Origin: Podocnemis expansa
Taxonomy: Eukaryota > Chordata > Testudines > Podocnemididae
Direction of reading: 5' to 3'
Assembly: GCA_007922195.1 (NCBI GenBank)
Contig: ML682067.1
Location: forward strand, 7,117,160-7,181,159
Length of the DNA: 64,000 nt
The position numbers and the translations under genes were made by a program. A model generated the notes under the pieces. It did no database searches. It was not told where the DNA came from and was given only the letters and a program-made list of their open reading frames with translations. Within the stretch, counting starts at the first letter, position 1. Each line of letters starts with the position of its first letter. This document shows, piece by piece, positions 46,217-55,852 of this stretch.

Positions 46217-46878
46217 AGAAGCTCTGGCTGGAAATGTGGATTCAAAGTCCTGGGAACTGGGGCCAATGAAGCACAGCAATGGAAAAGATCATTTCCAGGA
46301 TCACATTATTCGCCAGGTGAGTCTGCAACTTGTAGCTATAAAGCTGCGCTTCATGGGTTTGTAGCAAGGGTTGGTATGGGTTGTTTGTGGCTGACTAAGC
46401 GCTCTCTCTTGAATATGCTGGCACAGTCTGGAGCTAAACTCTGTGGCCTGCTAAGTAGCAATGGATATTTTCACTTGTGTCAAGCCCAAAGTGAGACATA
46501 ATATCACAGTTCTGGCTGAGCTTCCCCTTGTGGAAGCTCACCAGGTAGCTGTTTGGACACAAGTGCTCCAACAATGTGCTCTTAAGATTCCAATGTGTGA
46601 GCAACCTCCACACATAAGTTCTGGCCTCCTGGACAAAAACTGTCTGGTACTAATTCTAGGAAATAGAATCTCACTTTCCACCTGCCCTGGTCCCATGGGA
46701 CCATGGCTGACCTCCAATCCCACCCCAGTCTCCCTAGTAGCTTAAGCACACACCCGCCAGCGTTCCACACCTCTGGGTACTTTGGCTTATAGTACAAACC
46801 TTTAGGTCACATGATAGTTGAAGCAAGTAATGCACAGCTTTGCAGATGAATTACTAAACCAATTGCACACTACTCAGA
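46217..46878. other. Unassigned DNA
   Basis: Nothing recognised. AGA at 46876-46878 is the target copy of the adjoining element. Confidence 0.4.
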
Positions 46879-47586
46879 GGCTGTGTTCACACGGCACTTT
46901 TGTTTCGAAACAACCTCGTTGTTTCAAAACAAAAAAAACCATGTTCACACGACGCACAGTTGTTTCGAAACAACTTAAACCTAGTTTCTGGGCGAAACAA
47001 GGTTGTTTCGGAACCGTTGTTTCGAAACAACAAGTCTGAACATGTTGTTTCGGAACCAAGTGTTCCGAAACAACATTGGATCGTCAGCACCCTGGCCAGG
47101 GAACCCTCAGGACCCTGGCCAGGATGCTGAGGGCTGTCCCTCAGCCCCCGGTGGGGGGGTGATCCCCTGCCGGCTGCTTCAGCCCGCAGCCGGGCTGCAA
47201 CCCTGACCCCGCCGGCGGGTCAGGGAAGCCGGGCTGCGGGCTGAGCCCGGCTCCCCTGACCCACCGGCGGTGTCCGGGGTGCAGCTCTGGCGGAGGGCTG
47301 AGCCACCCTGCAGCAGCTCACCCTCCGCCAGTGCCTGCAGCCCCCTTTCTGGGGCTGCAGGGTGAGCCAGCAGCGGCTCACCCCCAGGTGGCTGCAGCCC
47401 CCTGCAGCACCTAACGAAATAGCATGTTCACATTGTGAACTTGCTTTTTCGTTTCCCGCTTTTTAGCCTATTTCGAAATGACTTTTTTGCTAATTCGAAT
47501 TAAGTCATTTCGAAATAAGGCGTTATTTTGAAACAAGTTGCTTCGACACAACGTGTTTCAAAATAACCATGTGTGTGAACACAGCC
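46879..47586. mobile_element. Non-autonomous Harbinger derivative, copy D
   Basis: Perfect ends GGCTGTGTTC / GAACACAGCC, flanked by AGA on both sides (46876-46878, 47587-47589). The subterminal arrays (TTGTTTCGAAACAAC left; TATTTCGAAATGAC, TTCGAATTAAG and TTTCGAAATAAGG right) are those of A and B. The coding interior is replaced by about 330 bp of very GC-rich sequence (47090-47415) with no Myb or transposase remnant. It includes a near-perfect 25-nt palindrome at 47201-47225. It would depend on proteins from an autonomous copy. Confidence 0.82.
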
Positions 47587-47784
47587 AGAGAAATCACAAG
47601 AGGCTCACAGATCCAGACAAAATTATAAGCGCCGGTATGTAATTCCTTCCCATAGGGTTCTCTCTACCCTTAAGCATTCTTTGGGTTTTGGACAGTGCCT
47701 GCAGGAGTCCAAGGTCCTCTCTTCTGGAGCTTATTCCTCTGCCCCAGTCTTCTCTTCCTGCTCACAGGCTCTCCTCTGCAGGGA

Positions 47785-47880
47785 AACAAACAAGGAGTCC
47801 TGTGGCACTTTTAAAGACTAATAATTTTGTTAATCACATGAGCTTTCCTGGGTGAACCCCAATTCATCAGACTCTAGAAG
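47785..47880 (-). repeat. Copy of the GGAGTCCTGTGGCAC short retroposon
   Basis: AACAAACAAGGAGTCCTGTGG, CTTTTAAAGACTAATAATTTTG, CATGAGCTTTCC and CCCAATTCATCAGACTC follow the order seen in the inverted pair at 16727-17098. The orientation is given by reading that family with its TTTGTT end as 3'. Confidence 0.65.
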
Positions 47881-49257
47881 TTTCCCAGAATTTATTGAAC
47901 TTTAGTAGTCAAAAGTTTTCCCTTACTCAGCAAGCACGTCCCTCTATGCTTCCTGAACCTTCCAGAGTCTCTGTTTGTAAAAGACAGTCAGACATCTTGG
48001 TTTTTTTCCTGTTGGGATTTTACATTGTTCAACCTCACCTCCTATAGTCAGCATAGCTAGATGTGGATTTCACCAAGTGGAAGCCATCCCATTGTTTTTA
48101 GGTGCTCACATTAGAATAGAAAGGTATTTATGATTCTGAATTGCTCTAGGCCTGGGAAGTACACCTGCCACCAGTAGCAAGTGGCTGATTTAGTATATGG
48201 TGAGGCATTCAGTAATTCTGCAATTTCTTAAAATCAGTCAGAATTAATGTTTTGCATGCGCTTCCTCAAATTCTCAGAACCACTGTCAGCACTAGCCATA
48301 GGGCCACGATGAATCAAAGTAAAGTATTCTGATAGTACTGTCTGCTGCTGCTGTACAGTCCAAGAATATGGCTTCTGGTTTCTTTTCTTTTCTTACTTGA
48401 AAAATGTGGCAACTGTCTTGGGTTTTCTGAATCATTAAATCTCTGAGGTTTTGCTTAATTGATATGTATTGCCAAACAGTCAAAACTAGCGAACTGAATT
48501 AAATGCAATATAAATCGTGAATTATGGCCAGCATCTAATTATTGTTCATTAATTCACTGTCCTTCCTAAGTTGTCTGGTTCTAAGCAAAATGAAAGACAA
48601 CACAGTATTTTGTTCTTTTTATTTGGGCTGCCTAATAGCCAACAATGCGAAGAAACCAAGATAAACCCAACAATTGACCAGGATTATAGGTGGAACGCCA
48701 TTGCTAAGTTATTCGTCTCCAGCTAGGGATGCCAGCTGACAAATACAAAACTGAAAGCAAGGTCTGAACTACCTGCCATTTAGTTGCTATTCTTTGCCAG
48801 CTTGCAGCATGCCTATGTTTTGCTGAGAGCCTGAAGCCTATGCCATCTGTGAGCTTTGTCTCTGTGCAATAATTCTCTGCAGTAGTTTGTAACCTCCAGC
48901 ATTGATGGGTATTGCTTTCTGAGTTGTTACTGTGGGGACAGAAGTAGTAATTTGTAATAAAAATGCAGAACTGTATTGTAAACAACAGTAAACCACATAG
49001 TAATGTAGCCATGTTATCTCATAATAATCTACTAAATAACCTGTATCAGCTATATCCTCTGACTCATATTTTCATTAAATGCTTCTTCCTAACTACATGA
49101 TCTCACAGCACTGGGCAATGTGTCACACTATTCTTTGTTATTTATACAGATCACTTTTCAGTTGCAAAGTGCTGTGCAAACATTAAATTAATCTACTGTA
49201 ATGAGAATGAACCGCATTTACTTCCATCGCTTTAGGTATATTTATGTAAAACCATAC

Positions 49258-49360
49258 AGCTTTGATACTGATCTGACACCAGTTTGACACTGATGCAACT
49301 GTACTTAATTTAGTGAAGATCATCTTCATTTATATTGGTGTGAAAAGAGCAGAATGTGTC
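49258..49360. repeat. Diverged palindromic miniature element
   Basis: GACACCAGTTTGACACTGATGC on one side and TATTGGTGTGAAAAGAGCAG on the other are weak inverted partners, comparable to the element at 960-1142. Tentative. Confidence 0.3.
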
Positions 49361-49689
49361 CCATGGGAGCCATAATGTGGGAGTTCCCCAGTTCCAAGGG
49401 GCTCCACAGTTTACAGCTGTGTTACTTACCTAATAAACTAAACTGGACTGTTGGGAAAATGTCACCCCAGTATCACTCACTGCCTGGATTTTTCTCCTGA
49501 ATATTCTCTAAGCCACGGAGGGCACTCTATGGGAACAGAAGAAGAGGAGGAATGAATAATGTAGTGGAGGCTGCTGATCTCACACAGGACAGCGTAATCC
49601 TTGCACAGGCAGAACCCATGTGATCAGATCTTGGGGATGTGATCCAGACCTAATTATTTCTAGAAGCAAGGCTAACTCCACGTGTTCAG

Positions 49690-49768
49690 CAAAACAAACA
49701 AGGAGTCTTGTGGCACTTTTAAAGATTAACAAATCTATTTGTTGCATGAGCTTTCATGTGTTAAGTTA
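49690..49768 (-). repeat. Copy of the GGAGTCTTGTGGCAC short retroposon
   Basis: AAACAAACAAGGAGTCTTGTG, CTTTTAAAGATTAACAAATC and TTGCATGAGCTTTCATG match the family at 16727 and 47785. Truncated after the GCTTTC block. Confidence 0.65.
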
Positions 49769-50329
49769 TTTTCAGTCTGTAGGAGTATTTTTTTCTTGTT
49801 CAGGTGTATGATAGTTTAATGTCAAAATGTCTAAATAATACTTTGCATATGTGACATAATAAGAATATCAGGGATGACATAAAGGCACTGCACAAAGATA
49901 AGCAAAGGTTTATCAAAGTAAGGAAGTGGCAACTATGTTTCGTTGGATATGTTAGACATTTTCACAGGGCCTAATCTTCTGAAAGAAAGAGCACAGTTAA
50001 TTGGGTTCTGCATGGAGATACATAAGTAAATAAAGCTATTTTCTATACAAGGAACCACTGTTCTCCAAATGAATTATACACTGGAAATGAATGTGGGCTA
50101 GCAAACAACTAACTTTCTTCCTATGTTAATCATATTAAATGGCATCCAGGGTGACTCTTGGTTAATGATTATTCATTGGAATGGCACACATGAACGTATA
50201 AAATCAATGTGCATGGAAACAACTATAGGTGAAAGGATAAAGGCATATAAGAAAATAAACTTCAGGGAAGACATTATTTCATTTATTTTTGTTTCAGGAA
50301 GGGTATGGCCACACACACTCCTTATTTCG

Positions 50330-50575
50330 AAACAACAGAGGTTGTTTCGAAATAAGAAGTGCCATGGCCACACGACGCACGGCTATTTCGAAACAAGCAA
50401 CCCGCTTGTTTTGAAATGGCCGTGGTTGTTTCAAAATGGCTTAAACCTCATTGCGTTTCAAAACAGCGTTGTTTCGAAACGGTTGTTTCGAAACAACGCC
50501 GACGGGACATGCCGTTTCGAAACAACCGTTATAATGGCCGTGTTATTTCAAAACAACAGTTGTTTCAAAATAACC
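50330..50575. repeat. Left subterminal palindrome array of Harbinger B
   Basis: TTTCGAAA-centred words recur in both orientations (for example 50334, 50346, 50387, 50473, 50485, 50515), some with CpG-decayed variants TTTTGAAA and TTTCAAAA. Probable binding sites and promoter region for the Myb-like gene. Function is inferred. Confidence 0.6.
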
Positions 50576-50635
50576 AGCTGACCTTCCTCCCAGGGTGCAC
50601 AGCGCCTTGGGGAAAGTCCCTGCCTGGGTGTGCCT

Positions 50636-52392
50636 ATGAGGCAGCGTGCCCAGCAGCCAGGCCCCACAGCTGCCAGATGCAGGAGGGCTCCTGTTTGGAC
50701 CCAGGAGGACATGCAGCGCCTCCTGGGCATCTGGCAGCAGCCAGAGATCCTCCAGCGGTTCCAGGCCAGCCACCGGAACCGCGATGTATATAGTGACATT
50801 GCGGATGCAATGTCCCAAGGAGGGCACCCCCGGAGCACCGAGCAGGTGCGGAGCAAAATAAAAACACTCCGGCAGGAGTATGCCTGCACCCGGGATGCCT
50901 GGGCACTGCAGGGGCCTGGCAGCCAGGCCACGTGCCCGTATTTCGAGGCCCTGGATGCCTTCCTGGTCACACAGCCCAGCGGTGTCCCCGCTGTGGCTGT
51001 GGACACATCCGGGGGGCATCAGAGCCCCTCGTCAGGCCCGGAGGCAGCCGCCCCCTACGTCTCTGTTGGGGGACCTCCAGCTGCAGCACCACCAGCGGCG
51101 GAGGCCAGCCCCACGACCCTGGAGCTGTTCATGGCCATGGAGGCGGGGAGCAGCACCGAGGAGCAGGGGCCCATCACCGCCCCAGGCTCCGACTCGGACC
51201 CCGGGACATCTCGGCGGACCTCCAGAGTCCCTGTGGGTAAGAATGCCCCCCCCCCCACAGAGGCACACAGGGCTGGGCCTGTCCAGCAGGTCCCGGGACG
51301 GGTGGAGGCCAGGACCGGGCACCGGAGTGGGTAGGGCCCTGGCTTCGTGGGCGCAGAGGGGCCCCCTGGCCACGGGTCCCACGGACACAGGTGGCACGGG
51401 GGTCAAAGGCCCTTGTGTGCCGGGGGGTGGTGACCAGGGACTGGCTGGGAATGATGCAGCAGCATTTTGGGTGGGGTGGAGAGCAGGCAGGGCACACCAC
51501 TGGCAAGTGGCCTCGGGAGACCTCCAAGTGCAAGGCGTGGCTGGATCCAGTTCACCCTTGTGGGCACCATGAGCATGTGTGCCTCCAGGGTACGGTTCCC
51601 AGATGTCTGGCAAAAGGAGACCATGGTCTCCTTTTCTCTGCTCTGTTCTTCTTTTTATCCTCCCATTCTCTGTCTGGCAGGCAGTTCAAAATACAGGGGT
51701 TTGTCAGGCTTTTTCCCAGAGGGGTTGAAGGATCCTGGACTGCCAGAGAATACTGATTTATATGGGAAACTGTCCCAGGGCGCCTTAAACCCTGATGACT
51801 ACCTTGGCCAGACAACCGTCTTGCCCAGGGTCCCCCAATGTCCTCCATTGGGTACCGTCCCGGCCTCCTTCCAAGCCTTGGGGGCCAGGAGCCCTACCCC
51901 AGGGCAATGTCCCACGGGATCCTTGGGACCCGCTGACAGTCAGGGCAGAGGTGTGTGATGCAGACAGGTGCACATAGATGGGACCAGCAGGTGGCAGGGG
52001 CCAACAGTGTTTTTTGCATCCCTGCAGCACGTCGCAGAGCCCCTCCCCGAGGGCCGGCACCCATACCCGGCCCCCACCGCCCAAGCCCCAGGACACTGTG
52101 GCGACAGCAGAGGGCCCCCAGGACCCGCAGTGAGCTCCTGGAGAGCCTCGAGGAGCTTGGCCAGGACATGCACACCGCCACCCAGGCCTGGAGACGGGAG
52201 CAGGCGCAGCGGCAGGTGGCTGGGCTCCGTGCCCTGGAGCACCTCGCGGGCACTGAGGACAGGGCGGTGAAGGCGCTGGAGCTCCTGGCAGCAGAGCTGC
52301 CAGCTGCCATCCGGGAGCAGGCCGCAGCCATCCAGCAGCTTGCAGAGAGCCTGGCGCCCCGACGCCGCCGGGAGGCATCGCCGCCCCAGTGA
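50636..52392 (+). CDS. Myb/SANT-like DNA-binding protein of Harbinger B (two exons, open)
   Basis: Predicted 321-aa protein from exon 1 50636-51236 and exon 2 52028-52392. The GTAAG donor (51237) and TGCAG acceptor (ending 52027) join in phase 1 and keep the frame open. Residues ~20-110 form a trihelix-type Myb/SANT-like domain: VWTQEDMQRLLGIW with Trp21 and Trp33, RDVYSDIADAMS, EQVRSKIKTLRQEY and CPYFEALDAFL. A Pro/Ala/Ser-rich acidic linker follows. Exon 2 gives a basic patch (ARRRAPPRG) and a Leu/Ala/Gln-rich segment near the C terminus (ALELLAAELPAAIREQ) that may be a coiled coil. In Harbingers such a partner binds the element ends and helps bring the transposase into the nucleus (family knowledge). 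I chose ATG 50636, since the upstream in-frame codon is GTG. Expression is unknown. Confidence 0.72.
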
Positions 52393-52625
52393 GGACAGCG
52401 GGCGGAGGGCAGCTGTGGGCGCAGGCCGGGCATGCCACCCCCCCCGGACCCTCCCACAGGCCTTGCCTAATGCCCCCCCACCCCAGGACCACCTTCACCC
52501 CTGTCCCCCTCCAAGTTCATGTTCCCTTCCCCAAGTCCCCCAAGTCCCCTCCCACGTTGATGCTCCCTCCCCCGGACCCTCCCCCGATTGCCCATCCCGT
52601 ATCACCCCCATCCCTTCCCTTGTTG

Positions 52626-52631
52626 TTAATA
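52626..52631 (+). terminator. Poly(A) signal for the Myb-like gene of Harbinger B
   Basis: AATAAA about 235 bp after the Myb-like stop codon. The copy A equivalent reads AATAAC. Confidence 0.65.
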
Positions 52632-52761
52632 AACCCCTGGAACATTATTCGTGGTTGTCTGTGTTCTTATGGGGGGGGGGTTGGCAATGTGGGTGGATGG
52701 GTGCGGGCTGGCTGTGGGTGGATGGGGGAGATGGTGTTTTGGTGCAGGGCAGGCCTGGTCC

Positions 52762-54007
52762 TCAGTCTTCCTCTGCGGCGAAGGCGAGCCGGAGGGCGTC
52801 GCGGATGGCGAGGGCTCGTGCAGATGGCTGCTCCCGAGTCGGCCGTGATCTTGGCTGTTCATAGTCCCTGGCAAATGCTTGGACCTCAGCCTCCCATGAG
52901 AGTGGGATTGGTTCCCCTTGCTGCTCACAAAAGTTGTGTAGCACTGCATATGCCGCGATGACTTGCAGCAGGCTCCGTTCAGCGAGGTGGCGGCAAGTTA
53001 GCAGGCACCGCCACCGGGCCTTGAGGCATCAGAATGCCCACTCGACCACCTGTTGACAGCGGGGCCAGGCGGCAATTGAACAGCTGCCGGCTGTGATCGA
53101 GTGGCCCAGCGTACGGGCGCATTAGCCAGGGCCGCAGGGGGTAGGCCGCGTCCGCCACTTTGAGGACAGGCACCTCTACGCCCCCAAGGTGGATGGTGTG
53201 AGGGGGGAGGAGTGGATGCCCGCCTCCATGCCCCGGTACAGGGTGGAGTTGCGGAGGACCCTGGAGTCATGGGCCCTCCCTGGCCATCCCACGTAGCAGT
53301 TGTGGAACCGGCCCCGGTGGTCCACAAGGGCCTGCATAATGACTGAATAGTATCCCTTTCGGTTGCAGTACACCGCAGCCCTGTGCTCCGGGGCGCGCAC
53401 AGGTATGTGTGTGCTGTCCAAGATGCCAGCAGTTTGGAAAGCCAAGGGTCGCCATCCCGGGCATGGTGTCCTGCAGGTCCCCGCATCTCACCAGGTGCCG
53501 TAGGAGGATGTGATTGATGGCCCTGCTGACCTCGAGGAGGATGATGCCGGTGGTGGACCTCCCGACGCCAAACAGGTACACCACTGCCCTGTGGGACTCC
53601 GGGGTGGCCAGCTTCCACAGGGCGATGGCCACTCGTTTGTCCACCGGGACAGCGGGCCTCATGGGGGTGTCCCTGTGGTGCAGGTGCGGGGCAAGTTCAC
53701 CCACCAGGCGGGTGAAGCTGGTCCTGCTCATACAGAAGTTCTGGCGCCAGAGGTCGTTGCCCCAGGTGCGCAGAACAACCCTCTCCCACCAGTCGGCGCT
53801 GGTCTCACGTGCCCAGACGCGGCGGGGCACGGGGAGGGGCAGGGGCAGTAGCTGAGCCCTACGGCTGAGCTGGATGTATTCCTCAGGTAGAGGCCAGTCC
53901 TCCTCGGGGTCTGCAAACAGAGTCTCCCACAAGTGCCGGAGACCCTCCATGCGCGCCGAGGGGCTGGGTGCTGCACGGCGCTGTCTAGGCAGCCGAGCAC
54001 TGTCCAT
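52762..54007 (-). pseudogene. HARBI1-type transposase of Harbinger B, frameshifted
   Basis: Start ATG 54007 (MDSARLPRQRR). A long intact N-terminal frame reads HLWETLFADPEEDWPLPEEY, WWERVVLRTWGNDLWRQNF, LVGELAPHLHHRD and VDKRVAIALWKLATPESHRA. The frame is lost near 53434, within FPNC-AGILDSTHIPV (first Asp). It continues in a second frame to WPGRAHDSRVLRNS and in a third with VADAAYPLRPWLMRPY (second Asp). The Glu block then reads VVEWAF-stop-CLKARWR: an in-frame TGA sits where copy A has a Gly codon. The C-terminal 60 residues to the stop at 52762 are open. At least two frameshifts and one stop make it inactive, although the DDE residues remain. Confidence 0.83.
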
Positions 54008-54264
54008 GGCTTGCAGTGTGCTGCTAGCGTGGGTGGACAGGGAAGTGAGGTCAGGGCCGGCTTTTATGTGATTGGCTACCAACATGGCCACCAACGTGGC
54101 CCAGGGAGGCGGCCATGTTGCCACACCTCCCATGCTGCACTGCCCCTGGGTCGAAATAGCAAGTCCACACTGTGGAAACGCTATTTCGATTCCTGTTTTT
54201 TGCTTATTATTATTTCGAAATAACTTGTTTCAAAACAAGCACTGTGTGTGTGAACATAGCCGAA

Positions 54265-54990
54265 GAGAATCTTAGCTATGCTGCTTCACCCACTCCTATT
54301 TTCTGCTTCCCTCTAAATCCATGGCTATCACATGGGTGGGTTAACTGACTGTAGAATTTGACCCAAGAAAGGAAATTTTGAACTACATCATAAAATTAAT
54401 GTCTGAAAGTTAAGTAGAAGAGTCACAGCAACAGAATAAGCTAATTAGGAGAACTAAAATATAATACATACTAGCAACACTTCTGTTAGAACACTGATAA
54501 TGTTGCCTCCATCCTGGAGACCAGGAGGAAGAGGACACACATGTAGTAAAGGTACCTTCCCTAATCTTAGTGACACAAATTATTCCAAAAAAAAAAACCC
54601 CAAAAAACCCCCATGTTCAACAGTTAAATTGACTTCAGTGGGAGTACGATTTTTGATGACAGAACTGCAAGGCCTTCATGTCAAAACTCTTGTGGGACTT
54701 ACTCCCTGCTACCTGATGGAACTTGTCTATGTCTATTCCTCATCCCTTGGTCTTCACTGACTTCCTCTCTGTTCTCTCAGTGGTAAAATAGCTGTTTTAG
54801 GAACTCCCTACTTGGTCAGCTGTACTGACAATTCCAACATGGGGTCTTGGGTTGCTTTCTGACACTGCGGTCTTCACTCTTACTTATCCTCCATTCTGGG
54901 CTTTGCCTAGGGTTCATGACAAATTAGACACTTTGGGCCATGGTAGTCTAAATGAATTTGCCACTTGGATTTTCTTTGAATATAATCTGA
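54265..54990. other. Unassigned AT-rich DNA
   Basis: Nothing recognised beyond A-rich/C-rich simple sequence at about 54587. Confidence 0.45.
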
Positions 54991-55852
54991 GGCCTCGTCC
55001 ACACTAGGAAGTTCTGTTGAGAAAAGTCAGCTTTCACCAGCAAAACAGTCCTAGCATACACACCACATTCCCCTTGTTGCCGACAAAACTGCCCTGTTTT
55101 GCTAACAAAATAATACCGTCAAAACAAGAGGCATAGTGCTTTTGTCAGCAAAGGGGCAGAGTGTATACTGGTGGGGAGCTGTCACACTTGTCAATTTCAC
55201 GGTTCTGTCAGAGCCGTGAAATTGACAAGGGGGGTCCCCCTGCAGCAGGGCTTCAGCTGCCTGGGGCTAGCTAGGGTCCAGGGTACGAACTGCCAGGGCT
55301 CATGGCCCACCCCACCAACTGGCAAGCCCTGCAGCTGTAGCCCCTCGCCGCAGGGCCAGAGGAGTCATGGCATTGTCAGTCCCCCCACTACTGGGATCGG
55401 GGAGCCCCAGCAGCTGCTCTGCTGCTGTGAGGAACCAGAGGCAGCTGCTGGGGCCCCCATGTCCCTGTCAGCAGTGGGCTGCAGCCACTGGGGCTTCCAG
55501 GTCTCTGGTGATAGCAGAGGAAGCTGCTGGAGCTCCCAGGTCCCCAGCAACAGTGAGGCTAGAGCCACCAGGGTTCCCAGGTCTCCAGCAGCAGCAGAGG
55601 CAGCTGCTGAGTCTCCCAGATCCCTAGCGGCAACAGAATTGTAGCCACTGGAGCTTGCCATCCCCTGAGGCAGGAACATTGCAGCCACCAGGGCTCTCGG
55701 TCCCCACAGTGGGGAGGGGTAAGGGGGAGAAGGTAGCAGGGAACCTGTGAGCTCCCTGTGGGACCTGAGAGTTTGACCTTTCAGCTCCCACACACTGACT
55801 CTTTTGTCAGTGGAAGTGGTCTAACAGCAAAAGTCTGTAGTGTAGACCTAGA
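54991..55852. mobile_element. Large miniature-type element with GC-rich interior
   Basis: The left end GGCCTCGTCCACACTAGG and right end GTAGTGTAGACCTAGAC are imperfect inverted repeats of the GTCTACACT type. The subterminal parts contain TTGCCGACAAAAC, TTTTGTCAGCAAA and TTTTGTCAGTGG words in both orientations. 55230-55740 is a GC-rich filler of AGCAGCTGCTG-like triplets. No gene and no clear target duplication. Confidence 0.5.

Larger units (their letters stand above)
47590..50300. other. Mostly unassigned AT-rich DNA
   Basis: No gene. It contains two copies of the short retroposon and one diverged palindromic element, all listed. 48480-48570 is AT-rich, non-repetitive and dense in ATTA cores. 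Confidence 0.4.
50301..54261. mobile_element. PIF/Harbinger DNA transposon, copy B
   Basis: A complete two-gene element of about 3.96 kb. The left end GGGTATGGCC and right end GAACATAGCC are imperfect inverted repeats, flanked by GAA on both sides (50298-50300, 54262-54264). The left subterminal array (50330-50575) has CTTATTTCGAAACAAC, GGTTGTTTCGAAATAAG, GCGTTGTTTCGAAAC and similar words. The right end has TATTTCGAAATAAC. The + gene is Myb/SANT-like and the - gene is HARBI1-type, tail to tail as in copy A, which shares the same organisation and intron. Confidence 0.9.

Noticed and set aside
50880..51572. 230-aa open frame on +
   Set aside because: Shifted frame over Myb-like exon 1 and the intron of Harbinger B. 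The frame ending at the donor explains the region better.
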